Positions 8,572 to 17,248 of a stretch of DNA of 64,000 nt are shown here, in pieces. Source of the stretch: Haloprofundus salilacus (GTDB taxonomy: Archaea > Halobacteriota > Halobacteria > Halobacteriales > Haloferacaceae). The position numbers and the translations under genes are program-made. Each line of letters starts with the position of its first letter. The stretch's first letter is position 1. The notes beneath the pieces were generated by a model. The model was not told the DNA's origin. It made no database searches and saw only the letters and a list, made by a program, of their open reading frames with translations. The DNA lies in assembly GCF_020150815.1 (NCBI RefSeq), contig NZ_CP083723.1, forward strand, positions 2,232,001 to 2,296,000, read 5' to 3'.

Positions 8572-9795
8572 GTGATGGATTTGTTCGGCCGCGATGTGCC
8601 ACTCGAGCGAAACCGAGTCGGATGGTGGCTGTTCGTCCTCGCTCTCGCCGGCGTCGTCGGGTACGTGCTCTACTCGTTCGTCGGCATGGTCGTCCTCGGC
8701 GTCGCCGCGTACTACGGGACGCGACCGCTCCACCGGCGGCTAGAGCGGGTGGTCGGGTCGAGTTGGGTCGCCGCCGCGACGACGCTACTGGGTATCTTCC
8801 TCCCCGTGCTGCTGCTCGTCGGTTACGCCGGGTTTCAGTTCGTTCACTCGATCGACCTGTTCGTCGGCGCGGGCGGCGCGCAGCGCTATCGGCAGATTCT
8901 CGGCCAGTGGCTCGGCTTCGGACCGCTCCCGGACGTACAGGTGCAACAACTCGCCCGACAGTTGCGAAACCCGACCGAGGCGCTCCGGCAGTACCGCGAC
9001 GTGTTGCGGACGGCGTTTCGCCTCGGCGCGAACGCGTTAGCGGCGCTCACCAAGGGGTTGTTGCTCGTTGGGCTGTCGCTGACGCTGGCGTACTACCTCC
9101 TCCGGTTCGACGACCGACTGGCGGCTATCTTCGAGTCGGTTCTCGGCGGTGAGGGGTCGACGGCGCACGCGTACGCGACCGCCGTGGACCGCGACCTCCA
9201 GAGCGTCTACTTCGGGAACCTCGCCTTCGTCGTCGTTATGTCGGTCGTCGCCGCCGTCGTCTACTACGGGGCGAGCCTCCTCGCGCCGCCGTCGCTGTCG
9301 ATTCCGATGCCGCTCGTGCTCGCAGTGCTGACCGGTGCTGCGAGCATCGTCCCCGTCGTAGTCGGGAAGATAGTGTACGTTCCGCTGGTGCTGTATCTCG
9401 CCGTACAGGCAGTTCGGACGAACGCCGTCTCGCTGTGGTTCCCGGCGGTGCTTCTAGTCGCCTGCGTGCTCGTCCTCGATCTCCTGCCACAGGCGTTCCT
9501 CCAGCCGTACCTCTCCGGGCAGCGACTCGGCATGGGGCTGTTGCTGTTCGCCTACCTGCTTGGGCCGATGCTGTTCGGCTGGTACGGCTTCTTCCTCCTC
9601 CCGCTCGTGACCGTCCTCGTCGTCCAGGTCGTCCGCCTCGTGTTGGCCGAACTCGTCCGCGGCGAGCCGCTGACGCCGTGGGTGTCGGCCCCGGTGTCGA
9701 TGGGTTCGGACCCCGCCGTCGCGCGCGAGGGCGGGTCGCGCTCGGGGGGCGACCGGAGCGAAAGCGAGCCGGACGAGAGCGAGCAAACCGAGTAA
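8572..9795 (+). CDS. AI-2E family transporter
   Basis: A 407-residue membrane protein with about eight hydrophobic helices and an Asp/Ser-rich, charged C-terminal tail (about 45 residues). AI-2E hallmarks are the two N-terminal helices followed by GTRPLHRRLER, the AYYLLRFDDR region and the late YLSGQRLGMGLLLFAYLLGPMLFGWYGFFLLP segment. Members export AI-2, Na+/H+ or other solutes; no substrate can be assigned. A GTG at 8572 and an ATG at 8575 are adjacent possible starts. A paralogue sits at 26458-27465. Confidence 0.88.
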   Translation: MMDLFGRDVPLERNRVGWWLFVLALAGVVGYVLYSFVGMVVLGVAAYYGTRPLHRRLERVVGSSWVAAATTLLGIFLPVLLLVGYAGFQFVHSIDLFVGAGGAQRYRQILGQWLGFGPLPDVQVQQLARQLRNPTEALRQYRDVLRTAFRLGANALAALTKGLLLVGLSLTLAYYLLRFDDRLAAIFESVLGGEGSTAHAYATAVDRDLQSVYFGNLAFVVVMSVVAAVVYYGASLLAPPSLSIPMPLVLAVLTGAASIVPVVVGKIVYVPLVLYLAVQAVRTNAVSLWFPAVLLVACVLVLDLLPQAFLQPYLSGQRLGMGLLLFAYLLGPMLFGWYGFFLLPLVTVLVVQVVRLVLAELVRGEPLTPWVSAPVSMGSDPAVAREGGSRSGGDRSESEPDESEQTE

Positions 9796-9862
9796 CGGGC
9801 GGCCGAGACGCCGATTCGGCTGAGTGAACAGAGATTTACCGCGGCGACGGAGAGAGGTGGGT

Positions 9863-10201
9863 ATGAAGCAGGTCATCGTCGCCCGGACCGACATCGGGAT
9901 GGGCCGCGGAAAACTCGCCGCGCAGGTCGCCCACGCGTCGCTGTCGGCGTACGAGGACGCCGACTCGCGAACCCGAAAGAAGTGGAAAGGCGAGGGCCAG
10001 AAGAAAGTCGTCGTGAAAGCCCGCGGCGAGAAGGAACTGTTCCGCCTCGCCGACCTCGCCGAGCGCGAGGGACTGCCGAACGCCATCGTCCGCGACGCCG
10101 GGCACACCCAGCTAGAGCCGGGGACGGTGACGGCGCTGGCGGTCGGTCCCGGGCAGGACAACCTCGTCGACAAGGTGACGGGCGACCTCTCGCTGTACTA
10201 G
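9863..10201 (+). CDS. pth2: Peptidyl-tRNA hydrolase, Pth2 type
   Basis: A 112-residue protein, the normal archaeal size. It frees tRNA from prematurely released peptidyl-tRNA. Conserved Pth2 features are [26 protein letters not shown] at the N-terminus (catalytic region with Lys and His), the [12 protein letters not shown] strand-turn, the [19 protein letters not shown] loop and the C-terminal VTGDLSLY. I chose ATG 9863 because it begins exactly at the family N-terminus; the frame runs back to 9824 without coding character. It converges with the gene at 10203. Confidence 0.96.
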   Translation: MKQVIVARTDIGMGRGKLAAQVAHASLSAYEDADSRTRKKWKGEGQKKVVVKARGEKELFRLADLAEREGLPNAIVRDAGHTQLEPGTVTALAVGPGQDNLVDKVTGDLSLY

Positions 10202-10202
10202 C

Positions 10203-10616
10203 CTACAGCATTTCCTCTGCGGTGTCGACGCCGACGACCACGCCGACAGCGTTTTCCACCAGTTCAGCGCTCTCGACTAACGAGTCGTACAGCAGTCGCG
10301 CCTGCTCGTCGTGAGCGTGGCGGGCGGCCGAACGGAGGTCGTTCTCGAAGTCGAACGAGTCGGCGAACGACTCCCAAGCCGCCTCGTCGACGAGGTAGGC
10401 GCGCCGTCCGTCGGCGGTGACGTAGTCGTACTCGCTTTCGAACTCGGAGTGCTTGCCGAGCAGTTCGGCATCGAGGACGGCGAGCGCGTCGGTCAGGTCG
10501 CTCGTTTCGACGCCCTCCGCGCCGGCGACACGGTCGACGACGGCCGAGTCGAACGGCAGTTCCCGCGTCTGGTCGGTCTCCGAGCCGGCGTCGGAGGCAG
10601 TCGAGGAGTCGGTCAT
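10203..10616 (-). CDS. Uncharacterised acidic haloarchaeal protein
   Basis: A 137-residue, very acidic protein that I do not recognise. The N-terminus is low complexity (Ser/Thr/Asp). The rest looks helical: DSAVVDRVAGAEGV, DLTDALAVLDAELL, then a strand pair around YDYVTADGRRAYLVDE and a C-terminal helix HAHDEQARLLYDSLVESAELV. No signal peptide or membrane segment is present. ATG 10616 is preferred over TTG 10622. It is one base away from the pth2 stop, facing it, and its 5' end is 110 bp from truD. Confidence 0.65.
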   Translation of the reverse strand: MTDSSTASDAGSETDQTRELPFDSAVVDRVAGAEGVETSDLTDALAVLDAELLGKHSEFESEYDYVTADGRRAYLVDEAAWESFADSFDFENDLRSAARHAHDEQARLLYDSLVESAELVENAVGVVVGVDTAEEML

Positions 10617-10700
10617 GAGCAAACGGACGGTCGCTAGCGGTTTGCCCGTTGCGGCCGACGAACTACAGCGCTTTTACCCGCGCCGCCGGAACCGCGTGTC

Positions 10701-10727
10701 ATGACCGAAGTGAGGGGAAAACGCTGA
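10701..10727 (+). other. Eight-codon mini-ORF abutting truD
   Basis: ATG ACC GAA GTG AGG GGA AAA CGC TGA encodes MTEVRGKR and its TGA shares a base with the truD ATG (TGATG). The same one-base overlap links real gene pairs elsewhere in the window. It may be a leader peptide that couples translation, or chance. Confidence 0.25.
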
Positions 10728-12088
10728 TGCGCGAGGCCCACCCCATCGAGCGCGAGGTCGGCATGGAGTACTACGTGAGCGACGCCGACGGCATCGGCGG
10801 CGAACTCCGGGTCGACCCCGAGGATTTCCGGGTCCGCGAACTGGAGGCGTTCGATGCCGCACCCGTCGATTCCGACCCTGGTGCGTACGCGAACCTCGTC
10901 GTCCGCGCGACGCTGCGCGGGTGGGACACCAACGACTTCGCGGCGCGTCTCTCGGACGCGCTGGGCGTCAGTCGCGAGCGCATCTCATGGGCCGGGACGA
11001 AGGACAAACACGCCGTCACAACCCAGCTGTTCACGGTTCGCGGCGGCGACCCCGCCGACCTGCCGGACGTGCGCGACGCCGACGTGGAGGTCGTCGGCCG
11101 CGCAGGCCGCGACATCTCCTTCGGCGACCTCGCGGGCAACGCGTTCGGCATCCGCGTCCGCGACGTCGAGCGTCCGGAGCGCGCCGAGGAGATCACCGAG
11201 CAGTTGCGCGAGTTCGGCGGTATCGAGAGCGACGACGCCGAGGACGCGCCGGTCGTCGGCGTTCCGAACTACTTCGGCCAGCAGCGCTTCGGCAGTCGCC
11301 GCCCCGTCACACACGTCGTCGGCCTCCACGTCGTCCGCGGTGAGTGGCGCGAGGCCGTCCTCTCGTACGTCGGCAACCCCCACGAGAACGAACCCGAGGA
11401 GACGCGGGAGGCCCGCGCCGTCGTTGACGCCGAGGCCGAGCGCGCCGACCCCGACTGGCACCGCGCGCTTGACTGGATGCCCGGCTACCTCCGCTACGAG
11501 CGCTCGATGCTCCACCGACTCGACGAGGACGGCGCGGAGTCCGAAGAAGACTGGCGACACGCACTCGAAGCTGTCCCGTCGAACCTCCAGCGCCTGTTCG
11601 TCAACGCCGCGCAGTCGTACGTCTTCAATCGCATCCTCTCCGAACGTCTCCGTCGCGGGCTGCCGTTCGACAGACCCGTCGAGGGCGACGTGGCCTGCTT
11701 CGTCGACCGCGACGCGCCCGAGGACCTGTTCCGCCCCGACACCGACCGCCTGCAGGCGGTGACGGGTCGCCGTGTCGACATCGTGGGCAAACACTGCGAA
11801 CGCGGTCGAGCGTTCGTCACCGCGCCGCTCGTTGGGACAGAGACTGAGTTAGGCGACGGCGAACCCGGCGGGATAGAGCGCGAGATTCTGTCGGAGTTGA
11901 ACCTCGAACCGGGCGACTTCGACCTCCCCGGAAACTTCGAGTCGACGGGGACCCGTCGCGCAATTCTGGTTCGGACGCGGATGGAGGTCGAGGAGAGTCC
12001 GCTGGAGTTCGAGTTCTCGCTCCCGTCGGGATCGTACGCGACGGCGGTGATGCGCGAGTATCTGAAGTCTGAACCGCTGGACCTGTAG
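10727..12088 (+). CDS. truD: tRNA pseudouridine(13) synthase TruD
   Basis: A 453-residue protein that isomerises U13 of tRNA. Visible TruD features are the N-terminal [15 protein letters not shown] strand, the motif [16 protein letters not shown]-like stretch at residues about 85-100 containing the catalytic Asp ([14 protein letters not shown]), [19 protein letters not shown] and [20 protein letters not shown]. The archaeal insertion (TRUD domain) occupies the middle third. ATG 10727 matches the family start [13 protein letters not shown]; the longer in-frame extension to 10649 does not look coding. The gene is probably transcribed alone. Confidence 0.95.
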   Translation: MREAHPIEREVGMEYYVSDADGIGGELRVDPEDFRVRELEAFDAAPVDSDPGAYANLVVRATLRGWDTNDFAARLSDALGVSRERISWAGTKDKHAVTTQLFTVRGGDPADLPDVRDADVEVVGRAGRDISFGDLAGNAFGIRVRDVERPERAEEITEQLREFGGIESDDAEDAPVVGVPNYFGQQRFGSRRPVTHVVGLHVVRGEWREAVLSYVGNPHENEPEETREARAVVDAEAERADPDWHRALDWMPGYLRYERSMLHRLDEDGAESEEDWRHALEAVPSNLQRLFVNAAQSYVFNRILSERLRRGLPFDRPVEGDVACFVDRDAPEDLFRPDTDRLQAVTGRRVDIVGKHCERGRAFVTAPLVGTETELGDGEPGGIEREILSELNLEPGDFDLPGNFESTGTRRAILVRTRMEVEESPLEFEFSLPSGSYATAVMREYLKSEPLDL

Positions 12089-12167
12089 TCAACGGCGTCG
12101 CGCGAACCGACGCCGCGGGATCCGATCGACAGCGAACTGGCTTCTTCTCCGCCCTCGTCTCGTCGCT

Positions 12168-12866
12168 ATGGCCACCTCCGAAGAACTCCTCGAACGCCTC
12201 GACACCGGTCTCTGGACCTACCGCGAACCGCTGCGCTTCTTCGGCGTCGAAATCGGCCGGGTGATGGTCGTCGTCCGCCTCTCGGGCGGTGGATTGCTGA
12301 TCCACTCTCCGGCAGAACTGACGCCTGACCTCCGGCGAGCGTTGGCCGAACTCGGCGACGTGCGCTTCGTCGTCCCTGCGAGCAAACTCCACGGGCACCT
12401 GTACATGGAACAGTACCGCGAGGCGTACCCACGCGCCGAGTTGTTGGCCGCGCCGGGACTCGACCACCGGCGGACGGACCTCGATTTCGACGGCTTGCTC
12501 GGCGGGGCGCCCGACCCACGGTGGAGCGCCGACCTCGACCAGACGGCGTTTCTCGGCCACCGGTGGCTCTCGGAGATCGAATTCTACCACCGCCCGAGTC
12601 GAACGCTGATTATCGGTGATATCTGCTATCACGTCACCGCCGAAGCGCCGTTCGCGACGCGAGCGGTCGCCCGTCTCGCCGGGATGTACGACCGCCTGTC
12701 GGTGCCGCCGGACTTCCGGATAACGGTCGTGAACGAGGCGGCAGCGCGCCAATCGGTTCGGCGGATGCTCGGATGGGAGTTCGACCGGGTCGTCGTCGGA
12801 CACGGGTCGGTGCTGGAGTCCGGCGGACGTGAAGCAGTACGCGAGGCGTTCGACTGGCTTCTCTGA
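12168..12866 (+). CDS. DUF4336 domain protein, metallo-beta-lactamase-like
   Basis: A 232-residue protein. It opens with LDTGLWTYREPLRFFGVEIGRVMVVVRL and continues with GGGLLIHSPAELTPDLRRALAELGDVRFVVPASKLHGHLYMEQYREAYP, the hallmark of DUF4336. The fold is related to metallo-beta-lactamases, but the canonical HxHxDH motif is absent; the histidines LHGHLY and the late GHGSVL are kept. The function is unknown. A single gene, 47 bp before the DUF2103 gene, on the same strand. Confidence 0.82.
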   Translation: MATSEELLERLDTGLWTYREPLRFFGVEIGRVMVVVRLSGGGLLIHSPAELTPDLRRALAELGDVRFVVPASKLHGHLYMEQYREAYPRAELLAAPGLDHRRTDLDFDGLLGGAPDPRWSADLDQTAFLGHRWLSEIEFYHRPSRTLIIGDICYHVTAEAPFATRAVARLAGMYDRLSVPPDFRITVVNEAAARQSVRRMLGWEFDRVVVGHGSVLESGGREAVREAFDWLL

Positions 12867-12913
12867 CGCCTCGAAACGAACGAAGTTATAGGTCGTCGCC
12901 GAGCAGATGCGAT

Positions 12914-13642
12914 ATGCACTGCGGCCGGTGCGGCACGCCGTTGGAGAAACCCGGAGACTACTGTCTGACCTGCCGCACCGGAACCTGCGACGCCGTCGTC
13001 CTCGACTGTTCCCGCGACCGGGCGACGCTCACGTTTCTCGACGAGGAAACCGTTATCGGCGAGACGACGGTGACGACGGTCCCCGAGACGGGCGAGGAGT
13101 CGGGCGTCGTCGAACTCCGGAACTTCGCCGGGCGACTCGCCGACGAGATCCGCCGCAAACGGCCCGAAACCGTATACGCGGCGGGCGAGCGCGACGTCAT
13201 CCGCGAGACGCGCGCCCAACTCCACTACGAGTTCTACCGCGTCCGCGACGACGACCCCGTGCAAGCCGTGTTGGAGAGCCGCGGCGAGCGAACGCTCGAA
13301 GTGGTCGAGGCGTCGCCGGGCGAGAAACTCGGAGGGTCGCACACGACGGTCATCGGCGGACGCAAGGGGCGGAGAGCCATCGGCGTCGTCGCCGGCCACC
13401 CGCACGTCAAGAAGATCGTGCCTGGCCCCATCGACGCCGGGGGGAAGGGGTCGCGGACGAGTCTGCGGGCGAAAGTGACCCGTTCCGACGACAACGGCAA
13501 CGTCCGCCTGTTGCTGCGCGACGGGTCGAGCGTTCAGGAGAACCGCGTGGTGACGACGGCGATGGACCGCGAGACGGGCGAACGCGTCCGCGACGATTTG
13601 AACGAGGCGCTCGTCGACGCGGAGCTCCGACCGATGGACTGA
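12914..13642 (+). CDS. DUF2103 family predicted metal-binding protein
   Basis: A 242-residue protein starting with a zinc ribbon: MHCGRCGTPLEKPGDYCLTC (Cys pairs at about 3/6 and 17/20). The C-terminal half holds the DUF2103 core, EKLGGSHTTVIGGRKGRRAIGVVAGHPHVKKIVPG, rich in conserved Gly, His and Lys. Function is unknown; the conserved HPHVKKI segment and the zinc ribbon suggest nucleic-acid or RNA-related work, which is inference only. A short spacer separates it from the DUF4336 gene. Confidence 0.85.
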   Translation: MHCGRCGTPLEKPGDYCLTCRTGTCDAVVLDCSRDRATLTFLDEETVIGETTVTTVPETGEESGVVELRNFAGRLADEIRRKRPETVYAAGERDVIRETRAQLHYEFYRVRDDDPVQAVLESRGERTLEVVEASPGEKLGGSHTTVIGGRKGRRAIGVVAGHPHVKKIVPGPIDAGGKGSRTSLRAKVTRSDDNGNVRLLLRDGSSVQENRVVTTAMDRETGERVRDDLNEALVDAELRPMD

Positions 13643-13701
13643 ATCGAAACGGTTCGACAGGCGGGGGAGATATCGGCGGGAATGAGATGGAGGGGAGTGT
13701 A

Positions 13702-14412
13702 TCAGTCGGCGGTCCCGTCCGACTTCTCTCGGTCCAGCCGCTGCCGGTCCGCCGGCGAGCGCCACCCTATCTCCTGCTCCGACAGCGTGCGCCGCAACAG
13801 CGTCTGCAGTCCGCGCCGGAGGCGCTCCGACGCCGCCTGTCCGGAGATACCTAACTCGTCGCCGATCTCCGCCAGCGAGCACCGGCGTGGAACCTCGAAG
13901 TACCCCGCGTCGACGGCCCGAGTCAAGACGTCGTACTGAGCGTCGGTGAGTCCGTACTGCGTTCCGCCGGCGTTCGACTCGTGGTAGAGGCGGTGGAGTC
14001 GAAACGAGAGACCGGTGTCGACGCAGCGCTGGCGGTACGCCGAAACCGACGCGCGGTCGGGAAACTGCATCCGGAGCAACCACCCGTCGGCGTCGGCTTC
14101 CGCGGCGAGCATCACCGCGTCGAGCTCCGTACGGATGTAGTACGTCGAGGCGTCGCTCCCCTCGGGGCTGAGCGTGAGGCGGTACTGTCGCCAGTCGTCG
14201 CTTTCGTCGAGCACCGTCGCGTCCGCGACGGTCGGGTCGTCGTCGAGCGCCGCGTCGAACCTGTCGAGATCGTCGCCGGTGGCTCGAATCTGGAGCAGGA
14301 CCGTTCCGGACTGCCGCGTGTACTGTTGGTCCAGTTCGACCGTCACCGTCGGCGCGTTCGCCAACGCCGTCTCGAGAATCGACGTCGAAAGGGTGAGTTC
14401 GGCGATGAGCAT
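13702..14412 (-). CDS. Bacterio-opsin-activator-type HTH regulator (HTH_10)
   Basis: A 236-residue protein. The N-terminal two thirds form the Bat-associated sensor region (beta-rich). Residues about 160-215 are the HTH_10 domain: [52 protein letters not shown], the standard signature of Bat-like regulators that are numerous in haloarchaea. ATG at 14412. The target is unknown. It neighbours a second regulator (14537) on the same strand, separated by 124 bp. Confidence 0.9.
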   Translation of the reverse strand: MLIAELTLSTSILETALANAPTVTVELDQQYTRQSGTVLLQIRATGDDLDRFDAALDDDPTVADATVLDESDDWRQYRLTLSPEGSDASTYYIRTELDAVMLAAEADADGWLLRMQFPDRASVSAYRQRCVDTGLSFRLHRLYHESNAGGTQYGLTDAQYDVLTRAVDAGYFEVPRRCSLAEIGDELGISGQAASERLRRGLQTLLRRTLSEQEIGWRSPADRQRLDREKSDGTAD

Positions 14413-14536
14413 CTGTCGTCGGTCCCGTTCGGTCGACGAATTCTCTGCGACTCGCTAAAAAGTATCGTCCGGCGGAGAGAGATGCGCCAGACGGTCATCC
14501 GGGCTGCTCGACTCGAACGCGAGGGGTGGCCGACCG

Positions 14537-14929
14537 TTACGTCAGCTCTTCGACGGCCGCGAGGTCGACCCAGTCGTGGAGTATCGGGCTGTCGGTCTGT
14601 TCTACGGTGTCGCGGTCCTCGTCGTACGAGAGCGCGCCGATGTCGTCCAGTTTCGGCAGGTGGACGTGTCGGAGCGACACCAACAGGCTCCGGAAGTGAT
14701 CGGGTTCGACGTTCTCCTGACACTCGACCTCCCACGCGGTCATCGTGTCGGCGATGTCGTACACGTCGATTTCCCGCCCGTTCACCTGGTGGAGATAGTA
14801 CAGCACGTCGCGTCGGCGTCGGTTCGACAGCGCGTCGAACGCTTCGTCTAAGCGCGCGCGGTCGACGGTCGTAGACGGTGCGTGTGCCGGATGGTCGCTC
14901 TGGCGTCCGAACGTGCGGTCATTTGACAT
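14537..14929 (-). CDS. DUF7344-type winged-helix protein
   Basis: A 130-residue protein with ATG at 14929. The core is LDEAFDALSNRRRRDVLYYLHQVNGREIDVYDIADTM, a winged helix, then SLRHVHLPKLDDIGALSYDEDRDTV. It is related to the protein at 1319-1648 by the RHVHLPKL motif and layout. A probable DNA-binding regulator. It diverges from the ribosomal eL43 gene; an AT-rich TATATA at about 15015-15022 could serve either direction. Confidence 0.82.
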   Translation of the reverse strand: MSNDRTFGRQSDHPAHAPSTTVDRARLDEAFDALSNRRRRDVLYYLHQVNGREIDVYDIADTMTAWEVECQENVEPDHFRSLLVSLRHVHLPKLDDIGALSYDEDRDTVEQTDSPILHDWVDLAAVEELT

Positions 14930-15082
14930 GGTTGAGGTGAGCACCCGGGGAAGCCCCAGCGCGGGTAGAAACCGACTCCACATACTCCAAACTGTGGCGC
15001 TTTCACAGCCATGGTTTTATATAGAGGGTCGCGAGTTATCACTCCGTGGTATCTCGGTCGAATGGAGCGTAGACTCGCAGGC

Positions 15083-15088
15083 TTTATC
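15083..15088 (+). promoter_or_regulatory. TATA box of the eL43-rpoP-pcc1 operon
   Basis: TTTATC is centred about 30 bp upstream of the eL43 ATG at 15116. With the usual haloarchaeal spacing, transcription would start within a few bases of the ATG, giving a leaderless or nearly leaderless mRNA. A further TATATA at 15018-15023 is the alternative. Confidence 0.45.
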
Positions 15089-15115
15089 TGTCCGCTCGGG
15101 ATAGTTGGCAGCACT

Positions 15116-15382
15116 ATGGCCGACAACAAGGCACGACAGACCGGTAGCTCGGGCCGCTTCGGCGCGCGCTACGGTCGCGTCGCTCGCAAGCGGGTCTCCG
15201 ACATCGAATCAGAGATGCGAAACGCCAGCGTCGACGGAGACTCCGTCAAGCGCCTCGGCACGGGCATCTGGCTCAACGAGGAGACGGGCGAGAAGTTCAC
15301 CGGCGGCGCGTACCGCCCAGAGACGCCCGGCGGACGCTCGGTCCGACGCTCCATCCGCGCGGCGCTCGACGAAGACGAGTAA
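15116..15382 (+). CDS. rpl37ae: 50S ribosomal protein eL43 (L37Ae), zinc ribbon degenerate
   Basis: An 88-residue protein with the family N-terminus ([22 protein letters not shown]) and C-terminus ([21 protein letters not shown]). It sits on the large ribosomal subunit. In most archaea the middle holds four zinc-binding cysteines in two CxxC pairs. Here the region reads [33 protein letters not shown] and the whole protein has no cysteine. Loss of zinc ribbons in ribosomal proteins is known in general. It begins an operon with rpoP (12-bp gap) and pcc1 (10-bp gap). Confidence 0.93.
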   Translation: MADNKARQTGSSGRFGARYGRVARKRVSDIESEMRNASVDGDSVKRLGTGIWLNEETGEKFTGGAYRPETPGGRSVRRSIRAALDEDE

Positions 15383-15394
15383 TCCCACCCAACT

Positions 15395-15529
15395 ATGAGT
15401 TACAAATGCTCCCGCTGTAAGCGCGACGTCGAACTCGACGAGTACGGGGGCGTCCGCTGTCCGTACTGCGGTCACCGCGTGCTACTGAAAGAACGCGCCC
15501 GCGTCGTGAAAGAGATCGACGTGCAGTGA
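15395..15529 (+). CDS. rpoP: DNA-directed RNA polymerase subunit P
   Basis: A 44-residue zinc-ribbon protein, [17 protein letters not shown] at the N-terminus, then [22 protein letters not shown]. The four cysteines (CSRC and CPYC) are intact. It is the archaeal equivalent of Rpb12/Rpc10 and stabilises the RNA polymerase assembly platform. It lies between eL43 and pcc1, the standard archaeal order, with the ATG 12 bp after the eL43 stop. Confidence 0.96.
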   Translation: MSYKCSRCKRDVELDEYGGVRCPYCGHRVLLKERARVVKEIDVQ

Positions 15530-15539
15530 CCGACGGGTA

Positions 15540-15779
15540 GTGTCGCATCTGAGCGCTCTCCGCTTTTCATACTCCGACGAGCGACGCGCCCGCGTCGTCG
15601 AGCGGAGCGTCCGCGTCGAAGTCGGCGAAATCGACGACGAGCGGTCGCGGGCGAACGTTGCGAGAGACGGAGACACCGTGGAGGTTCGAGTCGAAGCCTC
15701 GGACCTCGTCGCGCTTCGCGCGGGCATCAACTCGTGGACGCGAATGGTCGCCGTCGCCGAGCGCGTGTCGTCGCTGTAA
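15540..15779 (+). CDS. pcc1: KEOPS complex subunit Pcc1
   Basis: A 79-residue protein from GTG 15540. The pattern of a short strand (LSALRFSYSD), a basic helix (ARVVERSVRVEVGEI), an edge strand (TVEVRVEASDLVALRAGINSWTRMVAVAERV) matches Pcc1, the dimerisation subunit of the KEOPS complex that makes t6A37 in tRNA. The conserved NSW motif in the last helix is present. The gene order rpl37ae, rpoP, pcc1, pfdB is standard in euryarchaea. Confidence 0.9.
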   Translation: MSHLSALRFSYSDERRARVVERSVRVEVGEIDDERSRANVARDGDTVEVRVEASDLVALRAGINSWTRMVAVAERVSSL

Positions 15780-15870
15780 CGAATCCGCCGCTCGGAGATA
15801 TCCTGTTTTCGCCCCGCTCTGTCACCAAATCACTGGAACCGTTATTCACGGTGGTGGCGTACCGTGTGGC

Positions 15871-16251
15871 ATGGGAGCAATCAGCAGCGTTCAGACAATC
15901 CGGTCGCTCGTCGAACAGCTCCGAGAGAAAGCGACCGTCGATGCGGTGTACGGCGACCCCATCGTCGCGGAGGGGCGAACGACGGTCCCAGTGGCGCACC
16001 TCAGATACGGCTTCGGCGGCGGATTCGGAAGCGGCGAAATCGACAACGACACGGAGAGCGAACGTGCGGGCGAAGGCGGTGGATTCGGTGGGGGTGCGAC
16101 GGTGACACCCCTGGGCGTCGTCGAAATCACGGCCGAGGACGTACGGTTCGTCCCGACCACTGGACGACAGCGATTCGTCCGAGGGTTCGTCACCGGTGCT
16201 GTAGCGGGGTTGGTACTCGGACGACGACTTCGGAAGCGGACCGCCGGTTAG
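15871..16251 (+). CDS. GerW/YtfJ family protein
   Basis: A 126-residue protein with ATG at 15871. The core contains LREKATVDAVYGDPIVAEGRTTVPVAHLRYGFGGGFGSG, a Gly-rich and acidic spacer, then GGGFGGGATVTPLGVVEITAEDVRFVP. This is the Spore_YtfJ (GerW) fold, also widespread in archaea without spores. A hydrophobic C-terminal helix ends with RRLRKR, so it may be membrane-attached. Function is unknown. It interrupts the otherwise informational cluster between pcc1 and pfdB. Confidence 0.85.
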   Translation: MGAISSVQTIRSLVEQLREKATVDAVYGDPIVAEGRTTVPVAHLRYGFGGGFGSGEIDNDTESERAGEGGGFGGGATVTPLGVVEITAEDVRFVPTTGRQRFVRGFVTGAVAGLVLGRRLRKRTAG

Positions 16252-16299
16252 GGAGACTAAATACGGGGCTTTTTCAGTCCGGCGCGCATCGGACCGACT

Positions 16300-16695
16300 A
16301 TGCAAGGAAGTCTGCCACCGGAAGCGCAGGAGAAACTCGAAGAACTACAGGACCTGCAGGAGACTGCACAGCGCGTCGGCGCGCAGAAACAGCAGTCCGA
16401 GAGCACGCTCTCGGAGTCGAAGACGGCGCTCGAAGCGCTCGACGACATCAACGAGGACGCGACGATGTACCGCGAAGTCGGCGAACTGCTCGTCGAGACC
16501 GAGTACGACGAGGCCCGCGAGCAACTCGAAGACCGCGTCGAGAGCCTCGAGATCCGCGTCGAACAGCTCTCGAAGCAGGAAGAGCGCGTGCAGGACGAGT
16601 TCGAGAGTCTGCAGTCAGAACTCCAGCAGATGCTGCAGGGCGGCGGCGCGGGCGGTCCCGGCGGGATGGGCGGTCCCGGCGCAGGCGGCGCGTAG
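16300..16695 (+). CDS. pfdB: Prefoldin subunit beta
   Basis: A 131-residue protein. Two long coiled-coil helices (residues about 8-45 and 75-115) flank the conserved beta-hairpin turn [24 protein letters not shown], the prefoldin beta signature. The C-terminus is a Gly-rich tail, common in haloarchaea. Prefoldin captures unfolded proteins and passes them to the thermosome. A TATA-like TAAATA lies just upstream at about 16258-16263. Its TAG abuts the ATG of the DUF3194 gene with no gap. Confidence 0.95.
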   Translation: MQGSLPPEAQEKLEELQDLQETAQRVGAQKQQSESTLSESKTALEALDDINEDATMYREVGELLVETEYDEAREQLEDRVESLEIRVEQLSKQEERVQDEFESLQSELQQMLQGGGAGGPGGMGGPGAGGA

Positions 16696-16965
16696 ATGAA
16701 CGCCGACGCCGAACCGAGCGACGACGAAGTCGTCGAGACCGCCGCAGACGCCGCCGAAGGCGTCATCTTCGCGCACTACAAGCAGTCCGAGGTGCGCGAC
16801 ATGGACGTGACGGTCACATTCGAGGACGGCGTGTTGGACGTCGACGTGTACCTGAACGCGCCCGACGACGACGCGGACCCGGAAGCCGTCGCCGACGAGG
16901 CGGCGCTGGCCGCGCGCGACGCCGTCGACGACCTGTTTGCCGCGACCGAGTCGTCCGGCGAGTAA
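16696..16965 (+). CDS. DUF3194 family protein
   Basis: An 89-residue acidic protein with the DUF3194 layout: EVVETAADAAEGVIFAHYKQSEVRDMDVTVTFEDGVLDVDVYLNAP, then a C-terminal helix. DUF3194 proteins are found next to prefoldin beta in archaea, and the fold has been likened to Pcc1, so a link with KEOPS or chaperone assembly is possible. The start codon directly follows the pfdB stop, implying co-translation. Confidence 0.88.
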   Translation: MNADAEPSDDEVVETAADAAEGVIFAHYKQSEVRDMDVTVTFEDGVLDVDVYLNAPDDDADPEAVADEAALAARDAVDDLFAATESSGE

Positions 16966-17038
16966 CCGACTCTCGTTTCTTTCCGTGTACCTCTTCGAAG
17001 GCGAACAGCTAAGCGGATACAGTGGTAATAGTTAGCAT

Positions 17039-17248
17039 ATGGCCACCGGTGGTCGACGGAGCGGAACGACGGCGTTAGACAGACTGCGGTCACACTACGA
17101 ACGGATCGACCTGCGATGCCCCCAGTGCGGGTACGAGGACGACGACGGACGGTGGACCGCGCGGACGACCGGTTCGCAGGTGCTCTACCGGCACGTCTGT
17201 CCGAGTTGCGGCGAGATTCGGACGCGGACGCTTCGACTCGGCCAGTGA
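17039..17248 (+). CDS. HVO_0649-type zinc finger protein
   Basis: A 69-residue protein with two CPxCG knuckles: LRCPQCGYEDDD and HVCPSCGEIRTRTLRL. The layout (basic helix, zinc ribbon, RTRTLRL ending) matches the small haloarchaeal zinc-finger family named after HVO_0649. Its function is not known to me; small two-knuckle proteins of this kind often regulate biofilm, motility or stress. A single gene with ATG 17039. Confidence 0.82.
   Translation: MATGGRRSGTTALDRLRSHYERIDLRCPQCGYEDDDGRWTARTTGSQVLYRHVCPSCGEIRTRTLRLGQ

Noticed and set aside
12629-14083. A 484-residue open frame on the minus strand across the DUF4336 and DUF2103 genes
   Set aside because: It is antisense to two well-supported genes. 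Its protein is Arg/His/Pro-rich without domain motifs, as expected for reverse frames of GC-rich coding DNA.
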